Source of the DNA: Firmicutes bacterium UBA6806
Lineage (GTDB): Bacteria > Bacillota > Clostridia > Peptostreptococcales > Acidaminobacteraceae
DNA length: 64,000 bases
NCBI GenBank assembly: GCA_002452745.1
Contig: DKFC01000063.1
Span: 1 to 64,000, forward strand
Direction of reading: 5' to 3'
Under the pieces are notes generated by a model that worked only from the letters and a program-made list of their open reading frames with translations, made no database searches and was not told where the DNA came from. Made by a program: the position numbers and the translations under genes. How positions within the stretch are numbered: position 1 is the first letter of the stretch; each line of letters begins with the position of its first letter. Below are positions 44,602 through 53,119 of the stretch, in pieces.

Positions 44602-44646
44602 GAAATGAGGCACGCCTACTCATATAAACAAACGCAACCTCATTTC
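44602..44646 (-). terminator. hairpin between discoidin-like gene and giant surface protein
   Basis: GAAATGAGG (44602-44610) pairs with CCTCATTTC (44638-44646). On the minus strand it is followed by TATTTTAAAT, a modest T-run. It probably ends the 47265-44663 operon. Confidence 0.6.
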
Positions 44647-44662
44647 GTTATCCACGCAGTGA

Positions 44663-45685
44663 CTACACTGCCTTTGTTATTTTGAGTTCATAAGTTTTTG
44701 TTTCCGCAAAACCAGTTCGAGACACAACAATACTGATTTGATTTTCACCTGTTTGAAGGGCAATGGGATCTGATTCCTGCCCACTGAGAATCATCTGACC
44801 ATTTACAGAAATACTGTTAGATGCATTTGCCGCTTGAGGTGTTATCTTGACATTTGCCGCCTTTGATCCAACTGAATCCGTATAATTCAGGACACTTGAA
44901 GTCATGCTCACCGTATGCGTTTCTGAAAAACCTCTTCCGCTATAAAGCAATCCCAAACTGGAAAGGTTTAAGTCAAGAACCCTGTTTACAATCACAGCAT
45001 AATTTGTTACCACGCCTCCTATGCTTGAAGTAACTTCAACTACAATTTCATTAACGCCAATATTCAGCGGTATCGCTTGTGATTCTTCGCCACTTGCCAC
45101 CGCAGTTCCATTCACCTTAATTGTACCACCATCAATAGAGGTTGGGGTAACGGTGAAAAACTGAATATTCTCTTCAACTGACACTGTATAGACCAGAGTA
45201 TTGGTATTAAAGATCGGCGTTAATAGCCCATCACTGACAGTGAGATTTTGGAGTTTAGAACTCGATACCTCTGCTTCAAACAGAACAAATTCCATGACAC
45301 CTGCAAGTTGCGGGTTACATACCAATCCCACATTCACCTGAAGTTTGACATATCTGCACTCACAGGCTTCAAAGGTTCTATCTGTACGCGACGCCGTATT
45401 TCCTGTAACCGCGTCCATTTGAAACCAAGTTGCGCCATTTAGGCTTCCATATAATTTGTACGCCTGATTTGAGTAATCTGGAATACTCCACCCAGCCTCG
45501 CTCATATGATAACAGACCCATCTATCAACCCAATAAGTTTGATACAAGTCAATAATCATAGCAGCGGGGACTCTCGCCAACCACCTTCTCAGTGGTGATA
45601 TTGAACCGTCAACAGCCCTAGAGGCAGCATATGGCATAATGTAATTACTTTGAACAACAGAGCCATTATAGACTACATTTTGCAT
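44663..45685 (-). CDS. discoidin (F5/8C)-like plus two cadherin-like beta-sandwich domains
   Basis: 340 aa, no signal peptide. Residues 1-140 have the layout of an F5/8 type C sugar-binding domain (SNYIMPYAASRAVDGSISPL, YKLYGSLNGATWFQMDAVTG, CRYVKLQVN). Two Cadherin_b-like domains follow (LTVSDGLLTPIFNTNTLVYT, IPLNIGVNEIVVEVTSS; then a second ending TYELKITKAV). It starts 11 nt after the second mini-collar gene, with AAGGAGG before the ATG. Cytoplasmic by signal, surface-like by domain content, as are the collar proteins; a dedicated export route or phage-tail-like assembly would reconcile this. Confidence 0.78.
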   Translation of the reverse strand: MQNVVYNGSVVQSNYIMPYAASRAVDGSISPLRRWLARVPAAMIIDLYQTYWVDRWVCYHMSEAGWSIPDYSNQAYKLYGSLNGATWFQMDAVTGNTASRTDRTFEACECRYVKLQVNVGLVCNPQLAGVMEFVLFEAEVSSSKLQNLTVSDGLLTPIFNTNTLVYTVSVEENIQFFTVTPTSIDGGTIKVNGTAVASGEESQAIPLNIGVNEIVVEVTSSIGGVVTNYAVIVNRVLDLNLSSLGLLYSGRGFSETHTVSMTSSVLNYTDSVGSKAANVKITPQAANASNSISVNGQMILSGQESDPIALQTGENQISIVVSRTGFAETKTYELKITKAV

Positions 45686-45696
45686 GATTTTCCTCC

Positions 45697-45939
45697 TTAA
45701 GGTCTTTGTGGATAATAGCCGTCATATACGATGCAATAATGCATTCCCAAAAGAGGGACAGCATCGTTCAAGTTTGGAAGTCCAAATGTATTATGACCAT
45801 CTCCGCCGTAGGTCGTCCCAAGAAGTGAATAAAGTGCTTGAAATTGAGCTATTGGAACCAGGCCACCGCTACAGGTTAAAGTCCCTTCAGGTGAAAACGT
45901 ATATGGAACTAATAAAATTTCGCCAATATAATATTCCAT
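45697..45939 (-). CDS. miniature tail-collar domain protein 2
   Basis: 80 aa. Residues 3-60 match the phage tail collar domain (YIGEILLVPYTFSPEGTLTC, LYSLLGTTYGGDGHNTFGLP, NLNDAVPL). This is joined directly to the terminal segment of microcystin-dependent-protein-type collar proteins (MHYCIVYDGYYPQRP). The ~100-residue middle of ordinary ~170-200 aa relatives is missing. The ATG at 45939 has AAGGAG 8 nt upstream; the frame is open to 46002 but inside the previous gene's end. No signal peptide. Confidence 0.78.
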   Translation of the reverse strand: MEYYIGEILLVPYTFSPEGTLTCSGGLVPIAQFQALYSLLGTTYGGDGHNTFGLPNLNDAVPLLGMHYCIVYDGYYPQRP

Positions 45940-45962
45940 TTTACAATCTCCTTTTATGTAAT

Positions 45963-46205
45963 CTATGGTCTTTGTGGGTACATGCCGCGTGTTACAATAC
46001 AATACCGCATGCCTGGAAGTGGCTCTGCCCCTCTTAAATCTGGCAGTCCAAACGTCGTATGACCATTGCCGCCATAGTTGGCTCCCAGAAGTGAAAAAAG
46101 TGCTTCATTGCCTGAAATCGTCAATATAGCGCCATCACAGTTTGCCGTATATACTGGAGCAAAGGAATACGGCAGCAACAAAATCTGTCCTAAATAATAA
46201 TCCAT
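45963..46205 (-). CDS. miniature tail-collar domain protein 1
   Basis: 80 aa paralogue of the next gene, about half identical: YLGQILLLPYSFAPVYTANC, LFSLLGANYGGNGHTTFGLP, DLRGAEPLPG, then MRYCIVTRGMYPQRP. It keeps LPDLRG, the end of the collar domain, and skips straight to the C-terminal strand. The second of two adjacent ATGs is preferred (GGAGG 7 nt upstream). It starts 52 nt after the methyltransferase and 23 nt before the second copy. Confidence 0.78.
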   Translation of the reverse strand: MDYYLGQILLLPYSFAPVYTANCDGAILTISGNEALFSLLGANYGGNGHTTFGLPDLRGAEPLPGMRYCIVTRGMYPQRP

Positions 46206-46257
46206 CATCGAACCTCCAATTTAATATTTTAGAAAAAGCATGGAAAACCCCCTATTA

Positions 46258-47265
46258 TTAGTACTCCAGTTGAAAGTCAAAACCGGGATTAACATCCACT
46301 CTATAATTAAATACAATGCCTTTTGGACATTGAGCTTTTTCACTTAGTCTTGTAAGTCTCTGTGGCAATGTCAGTGAACATTCATCCACCTGAATAAAGA
46401 CATTCCCAAAAACCTGAATCACAGTATTTAAAACCAGCAATTCATAGAGATTGTGTTCAAAGTTTTGAATCTTTAGTCTTATCTCTTGAAACGACTCATT
46501 CCTCATACAGGTTTCCCTATTTAAATTTAAAACAGTTCCTATAGAAATAGAACAATTTTCCGTACTGCTCAAATCTCCAAGCTTTTGACGATGTTGTTTT
46601 TTTGAATCCACTGCACTGAGTTCAACCAGTATATTTTCTGGAATCCAAATGCCATCTGTCTGAAGATGAGGCACGAGGTTTTGCATGATAGATACTTGTG
46701 GTTCTCGCCTTAATGCATTGAGCATAGTCTCCGAAACCATTATATGATAGGGTACATGTCTGCTAATATCCACCTGAGTTGCATCACAATAAAAGATTTC
46801 TTCAACGTATGCCTCTATTTCCAAATGTTGAATTACCTTTCCTATTTGTCTGATGCTTTCAGGATTTATTTCAAGTCCTGTTATTGAAATCTCCTCTGGG
46901 TCAAAAAAAGCTGTCAGCGGAAAGACCAACGCACCAAAAGGGCCTGTCCCCGCATATAAAATTCGAATTCGCTCTTCTGGAAATCGTCTTTTAGCTTCGA
47001 TGATACCATTGTAGATGCCATATATAAACTGCTTTGTTCTCAAGAACTCACAAACGCATCTGGCTGCCCAAAAAGCTCCAATCGCCCGTCCCGATTCCGT
47101 CTCGATATTTTCTATGTATACCTCATCGTTCCCTTCTACATCTGTCATTTTGAGGAAGAACTCATATAGTGCATCTGTGGATGCCTTAATTTCACCATAG
47201 TGGTCTTCCTCTTTCAGCAGAGGGGTCAGCACTTTCTTGAGATATTCTCTGTCTCTTCCTTTCAC
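46258..47265 (-). CDS. PRMT-like SAM-dependent methyltransferase
   Basis: 335 aa. SAM motif I is ILYAGTGPFGALVFPL (~102-117), the acidic strand end is GLEINPES (~130-137), and SETMLNALRREPQ (~178-190) resembles the SE-containing substrate loop of PRMT5-type protein arginine methyltransferases. The C-terminal 140 residues are beta-rich as in PRMT barrels. GTG start with AGGGGAG upstream. It heads the operon with the two mini-collar proteins, which makes them or the discoidin-like protein plausible substrates. Family level is by eye; a small-molecule methyltransferase cannot be excluded. Confidence 0.72.
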   Translation of the reverse strand: MKGRDREYLKKVLTPLLKEEDHYGEIKASTDALYEFFLKMTDVEGNDEVYIENIETESGRAIGAFWAARCVCEFLRTKQFIYGIYNGIIEAKRRFPEERIRILYAGTGPFGALVFPLTAFFDPEEISITGLEINPESIRQIGKVIQHLEIEAYVEEIFYCDATQVDISRHVPYHIMVSETMLNALRREPQVSIMQNLVPHLQTDGIWIPENILVELSAVDSKKQHRQKLGDLSSTENCSISIGTVLNLNRETCMRNESFQEIRLKIQNFEHNLYELLVLNTVIQVFGNVFIQVDECSLTLPQRLTRLSEKAQCPKGIVFNYRVDVNPGFDFQLEY

Positions 47266-47305
47266 GTGGCTCCCCTTATTGGTCTTCGTTTAAATTTATG
47301 CCCTT

Positions 47306-47333
47306 ATTATACCATTTTTTCATATGTTATCAA
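47306..47333 (-). promoter_or_regulatory. promoter of methyltransferase/mini-collar operon
   Basis: Minus strand TTGATA (47333-47328), 16-bp spacer, extended -10 TGGTATAAT with TATAAT at 47311-47306. Lies between the GNAT gene and the methyltransferase start. Confidence 0.65.
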
Positions 47334-47366
47334 CACATTCGTCTGAATATTCAACCAATTGTCATT

Positions 47367-47921
47367 CTATTCTCTTCCATCCCATTCTGCCTTTAGTATG
47401 CCGTATTTCAATCGGTCATAAAAAGTTTTATCAACACGGCATCCGCATCGTATTGTTCCCTCTAGCGCAAACCCCAGTTTCTCAGCAAGCCTCATCATGC
47501 CCAAATTGCCACTCCAAGTTGAAAGGCCTATCCTCGACAAATTAAGCGAATCAAACAAGTACTCAATCCAAAGCGTTAAAGCCTCTTCTCCTATACCACG
47601 CCCCCAATAGGCTTCTTCTGGAATGTCAATTCCTATCTCAGTCATGTGCGGATCTTTGTTATCATGGTAGACGACGACCCATCCAATATGGCGCTTGTCA
47701 TATGCTTCAATCTCTAAAAATCTATAGGGAGGCTTTCCGCCATCATAAATCCAAGTTCGTCTCCAATTGATAATTGCTGATAAATTGCTATCACTCCAAG
47801 GAGTGTCCAGTTGCCATGCCTTGAGATCTTTATTATTCCACCGCTTATACTGTGAAATATCTGAAAGGTTTGTCGCCCTTAGCGTCACTTGTCTCCCTCT
47901 AATGCAAAATTTGTGGTTCAT
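47367..47921 (-). CDS. GNAT-family N-acetyltransferase (RimJ/RimL-like)
   Basis: 184 aa. Acetyl-CoA binding block EAYWGRGIGEEALTLWIEYL (Q/RxxGxG/A), followed by LSRIGLSTWSGNLGMMRLAE and KLGFALEGTIR, the RimJ/RimL-type end. Substrate unknown (protein N-terminus or small amine). GGAGG 4 nt before the ATG. Same strand as the methyltransferase operon but separated by that operon's own promoter, so possibly only a neighbour. Confidence 0.88.
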   Translation of the reverse strand: MNHKFCIRGRQVTLRATNLSDISQYKRWNNKDLKAWQLDTPWSDSNLSAIINWRRTWIYDGGKPPYRFLEIEAYDKRHIGWVVVYHDNKDPHMTEIGIDIPEEAYWGRGIGEEALTLWIEYLFDSLNLSRIGLSTWSGNLGMMRLAEKLGFALEGTIRCGCRVDKTFYDRLKYGILKAEWDGRE

Positions 47922-48007
47922 CTTGCCTCCTGCTTCGAATATAGTCTGTAATCAATGTTTTATCGAAACGCCTATTTCACTTGCTGAGTCTATTATACCC
48001 ACTTTAT

Positions 48008-48029
48008 AAAAAAGCCCTCTTCCGAGGGC
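48008..48029 (-). terminator. terminator of the calcium-binding protein gene
   Basis: GCCCTC-TTCC-GAGGGC (48014-48029) with a 6-T run on the minus strand. Directly after the stop codon at 48037. Confidence 0.88.
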
Positions 48030-48036
48030 AATTTGA

Positions 48037-49029
48037 TTAAATTTTTAGATCAATTTCATGAATTGCAGCACTTTGGCCATCTTCTCTTAAGTATACACTG
48101 GAATTTTTGATCTTGGCAATTGGATCAAGGCCTTCCTTAATTGTATAAGGGCTGGAAACAGCACGCAAATAAATTGCACCAACACCTGCCTCTTTGAGAC
48201 CAATTAAAGTTCCCTTTCCGCTTGGCGACATCACCCACACCTTTAGGCTGTTATAAATTTCATCATTTTCATCAATCCAGCCATTGAAATCTGAATCATA
48301 TGCATTCAATTCACCAAATCCCGATCCTGTTTTCGGCCCAAAGAGTTCAGTGCCATCATCAACAACACCATTGTCATTTTTATCAAGTACCAAGAATCCA
48401 CTACCTTCCGCAAGCCTTCTGAATGTATCTGGGTGTCCATCCAAATCAATATCCAGTTGTATTTTTCCTTCGCCAAAGGCAATCCCGCTTCCATCAATAT
48501 CAATAACCAATGGATCATACATCGTGCCAATTGAAATCGTATAATCCAGTCGCTCATAGTACTCTCTGGAATATCCGAGATTCATCTGAAAGTCAATGGT
48601 TCTTCCATCTGATGTTTGAACTGTTCCCTCTGAGCTGAAGGTCATTTTTTCAGCTTCAAAAATTTCTCGCGAACCTGAAATCTGAATTCCAGCGTTTACT
48701 GGCCCATTGTTTTGAAAGTTAACACCAATTCCTGAAGAAGAATTTTGGTCAATCTTAACAGATCTTGAGAATTTAAAATCTTTTCCCAAAATCGCTGAAA
48801 TTAAAATTTCCAAGAGACTTAGCTCACTTTCTTCCTTATCTGTGAGAAAATCAATGTTCATGGATTCATCCGATCTGTCTAGAGTCTCAACCTCTGCCGC
48901 ATCTTCTCTCATTAAAGCCCTTATCATGGTTTTTTTGGGAGAAGTGAGCTTTACCGCCTCCTCTTGCCTCTCATAATGAACTGATTTTGAAAATGCATTC
49001 TGCCTGACATTAAAATTGGCAATTCTCAT
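48037..49029 (-). CDS. calcium-binding (EF-hand-like) protein
   Basis: 330 aa without a signal peptide. Residues ~165-270 hold several DxDxDG-type loops: DPLVIDIDGSGIAFGEG, DIDLDGHPDTFRR, LDKNDNGVVDDGTELFGP and DSDFNGWIDENDEIYN, ending with the strand SLKVWVMSPSGKGTLIGL. The same module ends many RTX-type and cell-surface proteins. The N-terminal 160 residues are unassigned. AGGAGG precedes the ATG. Function unknown; extracellular action would need a non-Sec route. Confidence 0.78.
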   Translation of the reverse strand: MRIANFNVRQNAFSKSVHYERQEEAVKLTSPKKTMIRALMREDAAEVETLDRSDESMNIDFLTDKEESELSLLEILISAILGKDFKFSRSVKIDQNSSSGIGVNFQNNGPVNAGIQISGSREIFEAEKMTFSSEGTVQTSDGRTIDFQMNLGYSREYYERLDYTISIGTMYDPLVIDIDGSGIAFGEGKIQLDIDLDGHPDTFRRLAEGSGFLVLDKNDNGVVDDGTELFGPKTGSGFGELNAYDSDFNGWIDENDEIYNSLKVWVMSPSGKGTLIGLKEAGVGAIYLRAVSSPYTIKEGLDPIAKIKNSSVYLREDGQSAAIHEIDLKI

Positions 49030-49176
49030 AAATACACCTCCTCGTATTTGATCAATAATTTGGACTCCATTCCTTATTCACCTTATCGGCCAAATACATT
49101 CATTTCTTTATAACTCCCAAAAAAAGAAACTATCGGAAATTCCAATAGTTTTTCATAAAATAACAAGCTCCTCAAT

Positions 49177-50028
49177 TTACTGATTTAACTTCTTTTGAAA
49201 ATGCTGATAGTCCTTCAATGATTTAAATTCACCACCCCACGTCCAACCTGCTTCAGTAAAAAGCTGATAGCATAAATCTCCCTTTTGAATCATACCTACT
49301 TTATAAATATCTCGGTCCAAATAGGCACGTCCTGCCTCTGGAGAGACACCGTCTTTTGTCACATAAGGATTTTGAAGTGGATTGATATCTATTGCTGTTC
49401 CATAGCTGTGAAGGGAAAGAGTAGCTGTCCCGCTAACAGGTCTATAGTTAAAAGCCGATGTGTTGTTATCAGCCATTGAGGCGTCGTCATCTGCTCCATA
49501 ATCATCGACTAGATTGATTTTTTCAATAGGATATTTGGCATCATAAAGTGCTCTGAAAATCTCAACGACTTCTTCCGAAACCGCTTTATTTACAATCATC
49601 TTACCCACTTCTGTCTTTTCGTCAAAGTCATAATATGTCAAAGTCAAGAGCCTTAAATCATCTATGGTGATGTTGTCATTGGGTTTAAAGGATTTTCCCT
49701 CTATATAAGCAGCCGTTTCAGAATCAATGGTCTCTACTTTAAAAACTGGTTCTACGGGTTTCTCTTTTGGTTCTTCCGAAGGCATTTTGGTTTCTATACT
49801 CTCGATTTCAACAACGTCATTTTGCTGTGAATTTGACATTGAATCTGACTTTGAGTCAGCCTTCAACTCTATATCGGGTTCTCTTTCCAAATTAGGTATT
49901 TCAATCTGAACGCTTTCATCTTTTCCGTTCTCGTCATGACTAGACTCCCAAAAAAGATAGAGTCCAATTCCACAAAGTCCAAGTAAAACACCAATTGTGA
50001 TTCCAAGTAGGGGCATTTCTCTTTTCAT
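49177..50028 (-). CDS. membrane-anchored M15 peptidase (VanY/D,L-carboxypeptidase-like)
   Basis: 283 aa. One N-terminal TM (LGITIGVLLGLCGIGLYLFW), an acidic linker, and an M15 zinc peptidase domain with LSLHSYGTAIDINPLQNPY (SxHxxGxAxD), DDYGADDDASMADNNTSAF upstream, and WTWGGEFKSLKDYQHFQ with the third ligand His. It trims peptidoglycan stem peptides outside the membrane. It starts 1 nt after the stop of the sigma-54 activator gene, so expression is linked. Confidence 0.88.
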   Translation of the reverse strand: MKREMPLLGITIGVLLGLCGIGLYLFWESSHDENGKDESVQIEIPNLEREPDIELKADSKSDSMSNSQQNDVVEIESIETKMPSEEPKEKPVEPVFKVETIDSETAAYIEGKSFKPNDNITIDDLRLLTLTYYDFDEKTEVGKMIVNKAVSEEVVEIFRALYDAKYPIEKINLVDDYGADDDASMADNNTSAFNYRPVSGTATLSLHSYGTAIDINPLQNPYVTKDGVSPEAGRAYLDRDIYKVGMIQKGDLCYQLFTEAGWTWGGEFKSLKDYQHFQKKLNQ

Positions 50029-50029
50029 T

Positions 50030-51856
50030 TTAGGACTCCTCCTGTAGTTTGTACTCTGCTATTTTCCGATAGAGTGTTGCCCTGCTAATTCCCAATGCTT
50101 TTGCAGCCAGTTCTGTGGATTTTTTATACGGTTTATAATAGTTCAGAACACTGCTGATTGCCCTTTTCTCCATCTCTGAAATGGTTTCAAATGCCTGTGG
50201 CGCTTCCGCCTGAGCAAGCGGAAGCACTGGCGACTCTTCAAATTCAGGATAGACAATCTCAACCGTTCTTTCGACCGTCTCAACGTTCAACCATCTTTTT
50301 TGAAGTTTTTTTGGAAGACAGTCTATCCTCAAAGTGTTGTTATCACACATGTTAACAGCATACTCTATGGTATTTTCAAGCTCTCTGACATTTCCCGGCC
50401 AGTCATACTGCTGAAGGCGCTCAAAGCAGGTCTCTTCAATACTGCCAATCGGTTTGCCCAATTTCTTGTCCGCACGTTTTACTAAATGCCATACAAGCTC
50501 TGGAATATCCTCTTTTCGTTGCCTCAAAGGCGGCACGATAATTGGGATGACGTTCAGCCTATAAAACAGGTCCTTCCTAAACGCACCTTCCTCAACTTTG
50601 TTTTCAAGCTCTTGATTGGTTGCCGCTACAATTCTGACATCCACAGGAACAGGCTCTTTTCCGCCAATTCTCTCCACAGCACCTTCCTGTAAAACCCTCA
50701 GTAATTTAGACTGTAGATGAAGGGGCATATCACCTATTTCATCAAGAAAGAGAGTCCCCTTATTGGCCATCTGAAATTTGCCGGGTTTTCCACCCTTTTT
50801 AGCACCCGTAAATGCACCCTCTTCGTATCCAAACAACTCACTTTCCAATAGTTGTTCTGGAATAGCCGCACAGTTAATTGCAATAAAAGGCCCTCTCCGC
50901 CTGTTACTGGCCTGATGAATTGCTCTGGAAAAGAGCTCCTTTCCAGTGCCACTTTCCCCCTGAATCAGTACCGTTGACGTCCCTCCTGCAACCTTTGTCG
51001 CCAATGCCTTTACCTGCTCCAAAACTTGAGAACGCCCTATAATGTGTTCAAACTTTGTGGTGACTGGATCTGTCATCACTTCGTTTACCGTGTTGATGAC
51101 GTCCTCCATGGCCCTAAAGGCAATAACATAGCCTCTTAAAGTACTTTCGAGCTGAATTAAACTGACATCATAAAGTCCCTGTCCTAGCAATTTGCTAGAA
51201 TAGGGACGATTGCTTACGGAAGTGTTCAAATTTAAAATTGTTTCCACTTCTTCCTCTTGAAAAATATCGCTAAGGGCATTGATTTCAGGTCGGTTTATCA
51301 TTTTGAGCACTTTTTCATTTGCCCTTATGACAAGTCCATTCTTTTGAACTGCCACAAACCCGGTCTCAAGAGAATCCACCACAATTTCAAGTTCTTTTGC
51401 GAGGAGTGCCATTTCCTCAAGCGCCTTTTGTTCATTGACTTTTGAAGAAATCAAATCTGCCATACGATTGAGAAACTTGAGTAAGTTTATTTGGTTTGCA
51501 ATAATATGTTCTTTCTGATGGCTTTCAAAGGCAATGAGTCCTATGACGCCAATCGTTTCTTCACCGAGTTTTATAGGACAGCACACCTCTGCATGTTCGT
51601 TGCATTTATTCTTGCAGTCGCAAAGAGTGCAGGCCTGATGATCGCCCGGATTTTCGATGATAAATTCTGAGCCTGTACGCAGTGCATAGCCAAAGGCCGA
51701 ATGTCCGCTGACGGTCTTGCCAATACTCTCTTGATAGCTGCCTGTTCCAGCGATCCTAAGAAGAGAATCGTCTACGATGGTAACATCTATGTCAATGACG
51801 CTGGCGATTGCATCACAAATTAGCTGTGCATTGTCTTTGACTTTATCCAGTTTCAC
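50030..51856 (-). CDS. sigma-54-dependent transcriptional activator
   Basis: About 608 aa. N-terminal sensory domain (GAF-like) with a Cys cluster, CTLCDCKNKCNEHAEVCC, which may bind metal or a redox cofactor; a PAS domain (~165-265); AAA+ with GESGTGKELFSRAIH (Walker A), GAFTGAKKG (sigma-54 contact loop) and LFLDEIGDMP (Walker B); C-terminal Fis-type HTH (LAAKALGISRATLYRKIAEY). The GTG at 51856 is preferred (GGGG 7 nt upstream) over a TTG at 51895. Candidate activator for the sigma-54 promoter of cyuA, since it is the only such protein in the window. Confidence 0.92.
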   Translation of the reverse strand: MKLDKVKDNAQLICDAIASVIDIDVTIVDDSLLRIAGTGSYQESIGKTVSGHSAFGYALRTGSEFIIENPGDHQACTLCDCKNKCNEHAEVCCPIKLGEETIGVIGLIAFESHQKEHIIANQINLLKFLNRMADLISSKVNEQKALEEMALLAKELEIVVDSLETGFVAVQKNGLVIRANEKVLKMINRPEINALSDIFQEEEVETILNLNTSVSNRPYSSKLLGQGLYDVSLIQLESTLRGYVIAFRAMEDVINTVNEVMTDPVTTKFEHIIGRSQVLEQVKALATKVAGGTSTVLIQGESGTGKELFSRAIHQASNRRRGPFIAINCAAIPEQLLESELFGYEEGAFTGAKKGGKPGKFQMANKGTLFLDEIGDMPLHLQSKLLRVLQEGAVERIGGKEPVPVDVRIVAATNQELENKVEEGAFRKDLFYRLNVIPIIVPPLRQRKEDIPELVWHLVKRADKKLGKPIGSIEETCFERLQQYDWPGNVRELENTIEYAVNMCDNNTLRIDCLPKKLQKRWLNVETVERTVEIVYPEFEESPVLPLAQAEAPQAFETISEMEKRAISSVLNYYKPYKKSTELAAKALGISRATLYRKIAEYKLQEES

Positions 51857-51904
51857 CTGACATCCCCTTTCATCCTCTAAATCTTTTTTTATCAAATTTG
51901 GCCT

Positions 51905-53119
51905 TTAGTCTGTCATGAGCTTGACCACTTCTCCCGCCCATTTGACAGACTCCACATAATCGTTCAGTAAAATTTCCGCATTTAATTGAATTGTCATGCA
52001 CATGTCGTCAGCCTTTTGCCAGTCGCCTCTCTCATATGCAGCCATCAATTCTGAAATCGGCTGTAAAATGCCCTTCTCATAAATCAGCGCCTCTTTAATG
52101 CTCAGTGGAATTGAAATATCCTTAAGCGCCTCTTCCATAGGCTCATCGAGCATGGCGTCCAAAGTGCTGAAAAGTCCCATCATTGCCGCCTCATGTTTGA
52201 CGTTTTTCATACTGGTGTGCCGGGCAATTTCCTCTGCGAACTTGGCTCTAATAAGCGAAACTGTCATGAGCTCTTTGGGTTTGCCCATTCCCAAATCCTG
52301 AATCATCAAAATACTAATCCATCTCTCAATCTCTTTAAGTCCCATATAGGTTAGAGCCCGTTTTATGGAATATATGAGATCATCACCTGCTCTGGAGCTA
52401 ATCACCTTCATAACCCTGTAAGCCAGATGAACATCTTTTTCAATAATTTCTGCCAGAGCTTGGTAGGACGGCTCCGGTCTCTTTAATTCATTTAAAATTC
52501 GAATATACTGCACTTTGGAAGATGCCTTGCTCTCATTTGTCTTACCAATAATCTTAGGTCTGCTGAAAAAATAACCCTGAAATAAATGAAACCCCATCTC
52601 CTTCGCCTGCTTAAATTCGTCCTCTGACTCAATTTTTTCAGCCAAGAGAATTTTATTGGCCGCAATTGCCTTCATAACAGACAATCTAAGTGTTTCCAGA
52701 GGTGTTTGAATCAAATCAAACTTGATGATGTCTGCATATGGAACAAGTGGATAATCATCATAGTCTTCCACGAAATCATCAAGGGCTATTTTATACCCTT
52801 CTTTTTTTAGCATCTTGATTTTATCAATTAGCTCGTCATCCACAACAACATCTTCAAGGACTTCAATAATCAGTCTTTGCGGCTCAATGAGCTCTGATAA
52901 ATCCGCTTTGAGAAATTCAGCGTCAAAGTTCACAAATGCCCGTTTGTTGTCCACTATTTGATATGCCCCTGACTCAAACAGACCTGTTACGACACTTGCC
53001 GTGGCAGATTGTGATGAAACGCCGTCAAATTGCGACGAGTCGCCACTCTGCCGATATAACAGTTCATAGCCATATACCTCCAATGAACTGTTGAAAATTG
53101 GTTGTCTTGCAATATACAT
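51905..53119 (-). CDS. EAL-HDOD protein (YuxH-like), EAL degenerate
   Basis: 404 aa. Residues 1-190 are EAL-like: YIARQPIFNSSLEVYGYELL, LIIEVLEDVV, IALDDFVEDYDD, IIKFDLI, LLAEKIESEDEFKQAKEMGF, FQGYFFSRP. Residues ~200-400 are HDOD. The EAL triad reads ELL and the DDFG motif reads DDFV, so c-di-GMP hydrolysis is doubtful; it may act as a scaffold or binder. It precedes the sigma-54 activator by under 50 nt and may form an operon with it and the M15 peptidase. Confidence 0.88.
   Translation of the reverse strand: MYIARQPIFNSSLEVYGYELLYRQSGDSSQFDGVSSQSATASVVTGLFESGAYQIVDNKRAFVNFDAEFLKADLSELIEPQRLIIEVLEDVVVDDELIDKIKMLKKEGYKIALDDFVEDYDDYPLVPYADIIKFDLIQTPLETLRLSVMKAIAANKILLAEKIESEDEFKQAKEMGFHLFQGYFFSRPKIIGKTNESKASSKVQYIRILNELKRPEPSYQALAEIIEKDVHLAYRVMKVISSRAGDDLIYSIKRALTYMGLKEIERWISILMIQDLGMGKPKELMTVSLIRAKFAEEIARHTSMKNVKHEAAMMGLFSTLDAMLDEPMEEALKDISIPLSIKEALIYEKGILQPISELMAAYERGDWQKADDMCMTIQLNAEILLNDYVESVKWAGEVVKLMTD

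Noticed and set aside
44663..46205. Prophage remnant suggested by tail-collar domains
   Set aside because: No capsid, portal, terminase, integrase or lysis genes nearby; collar-domain proteins also occur outside phages.
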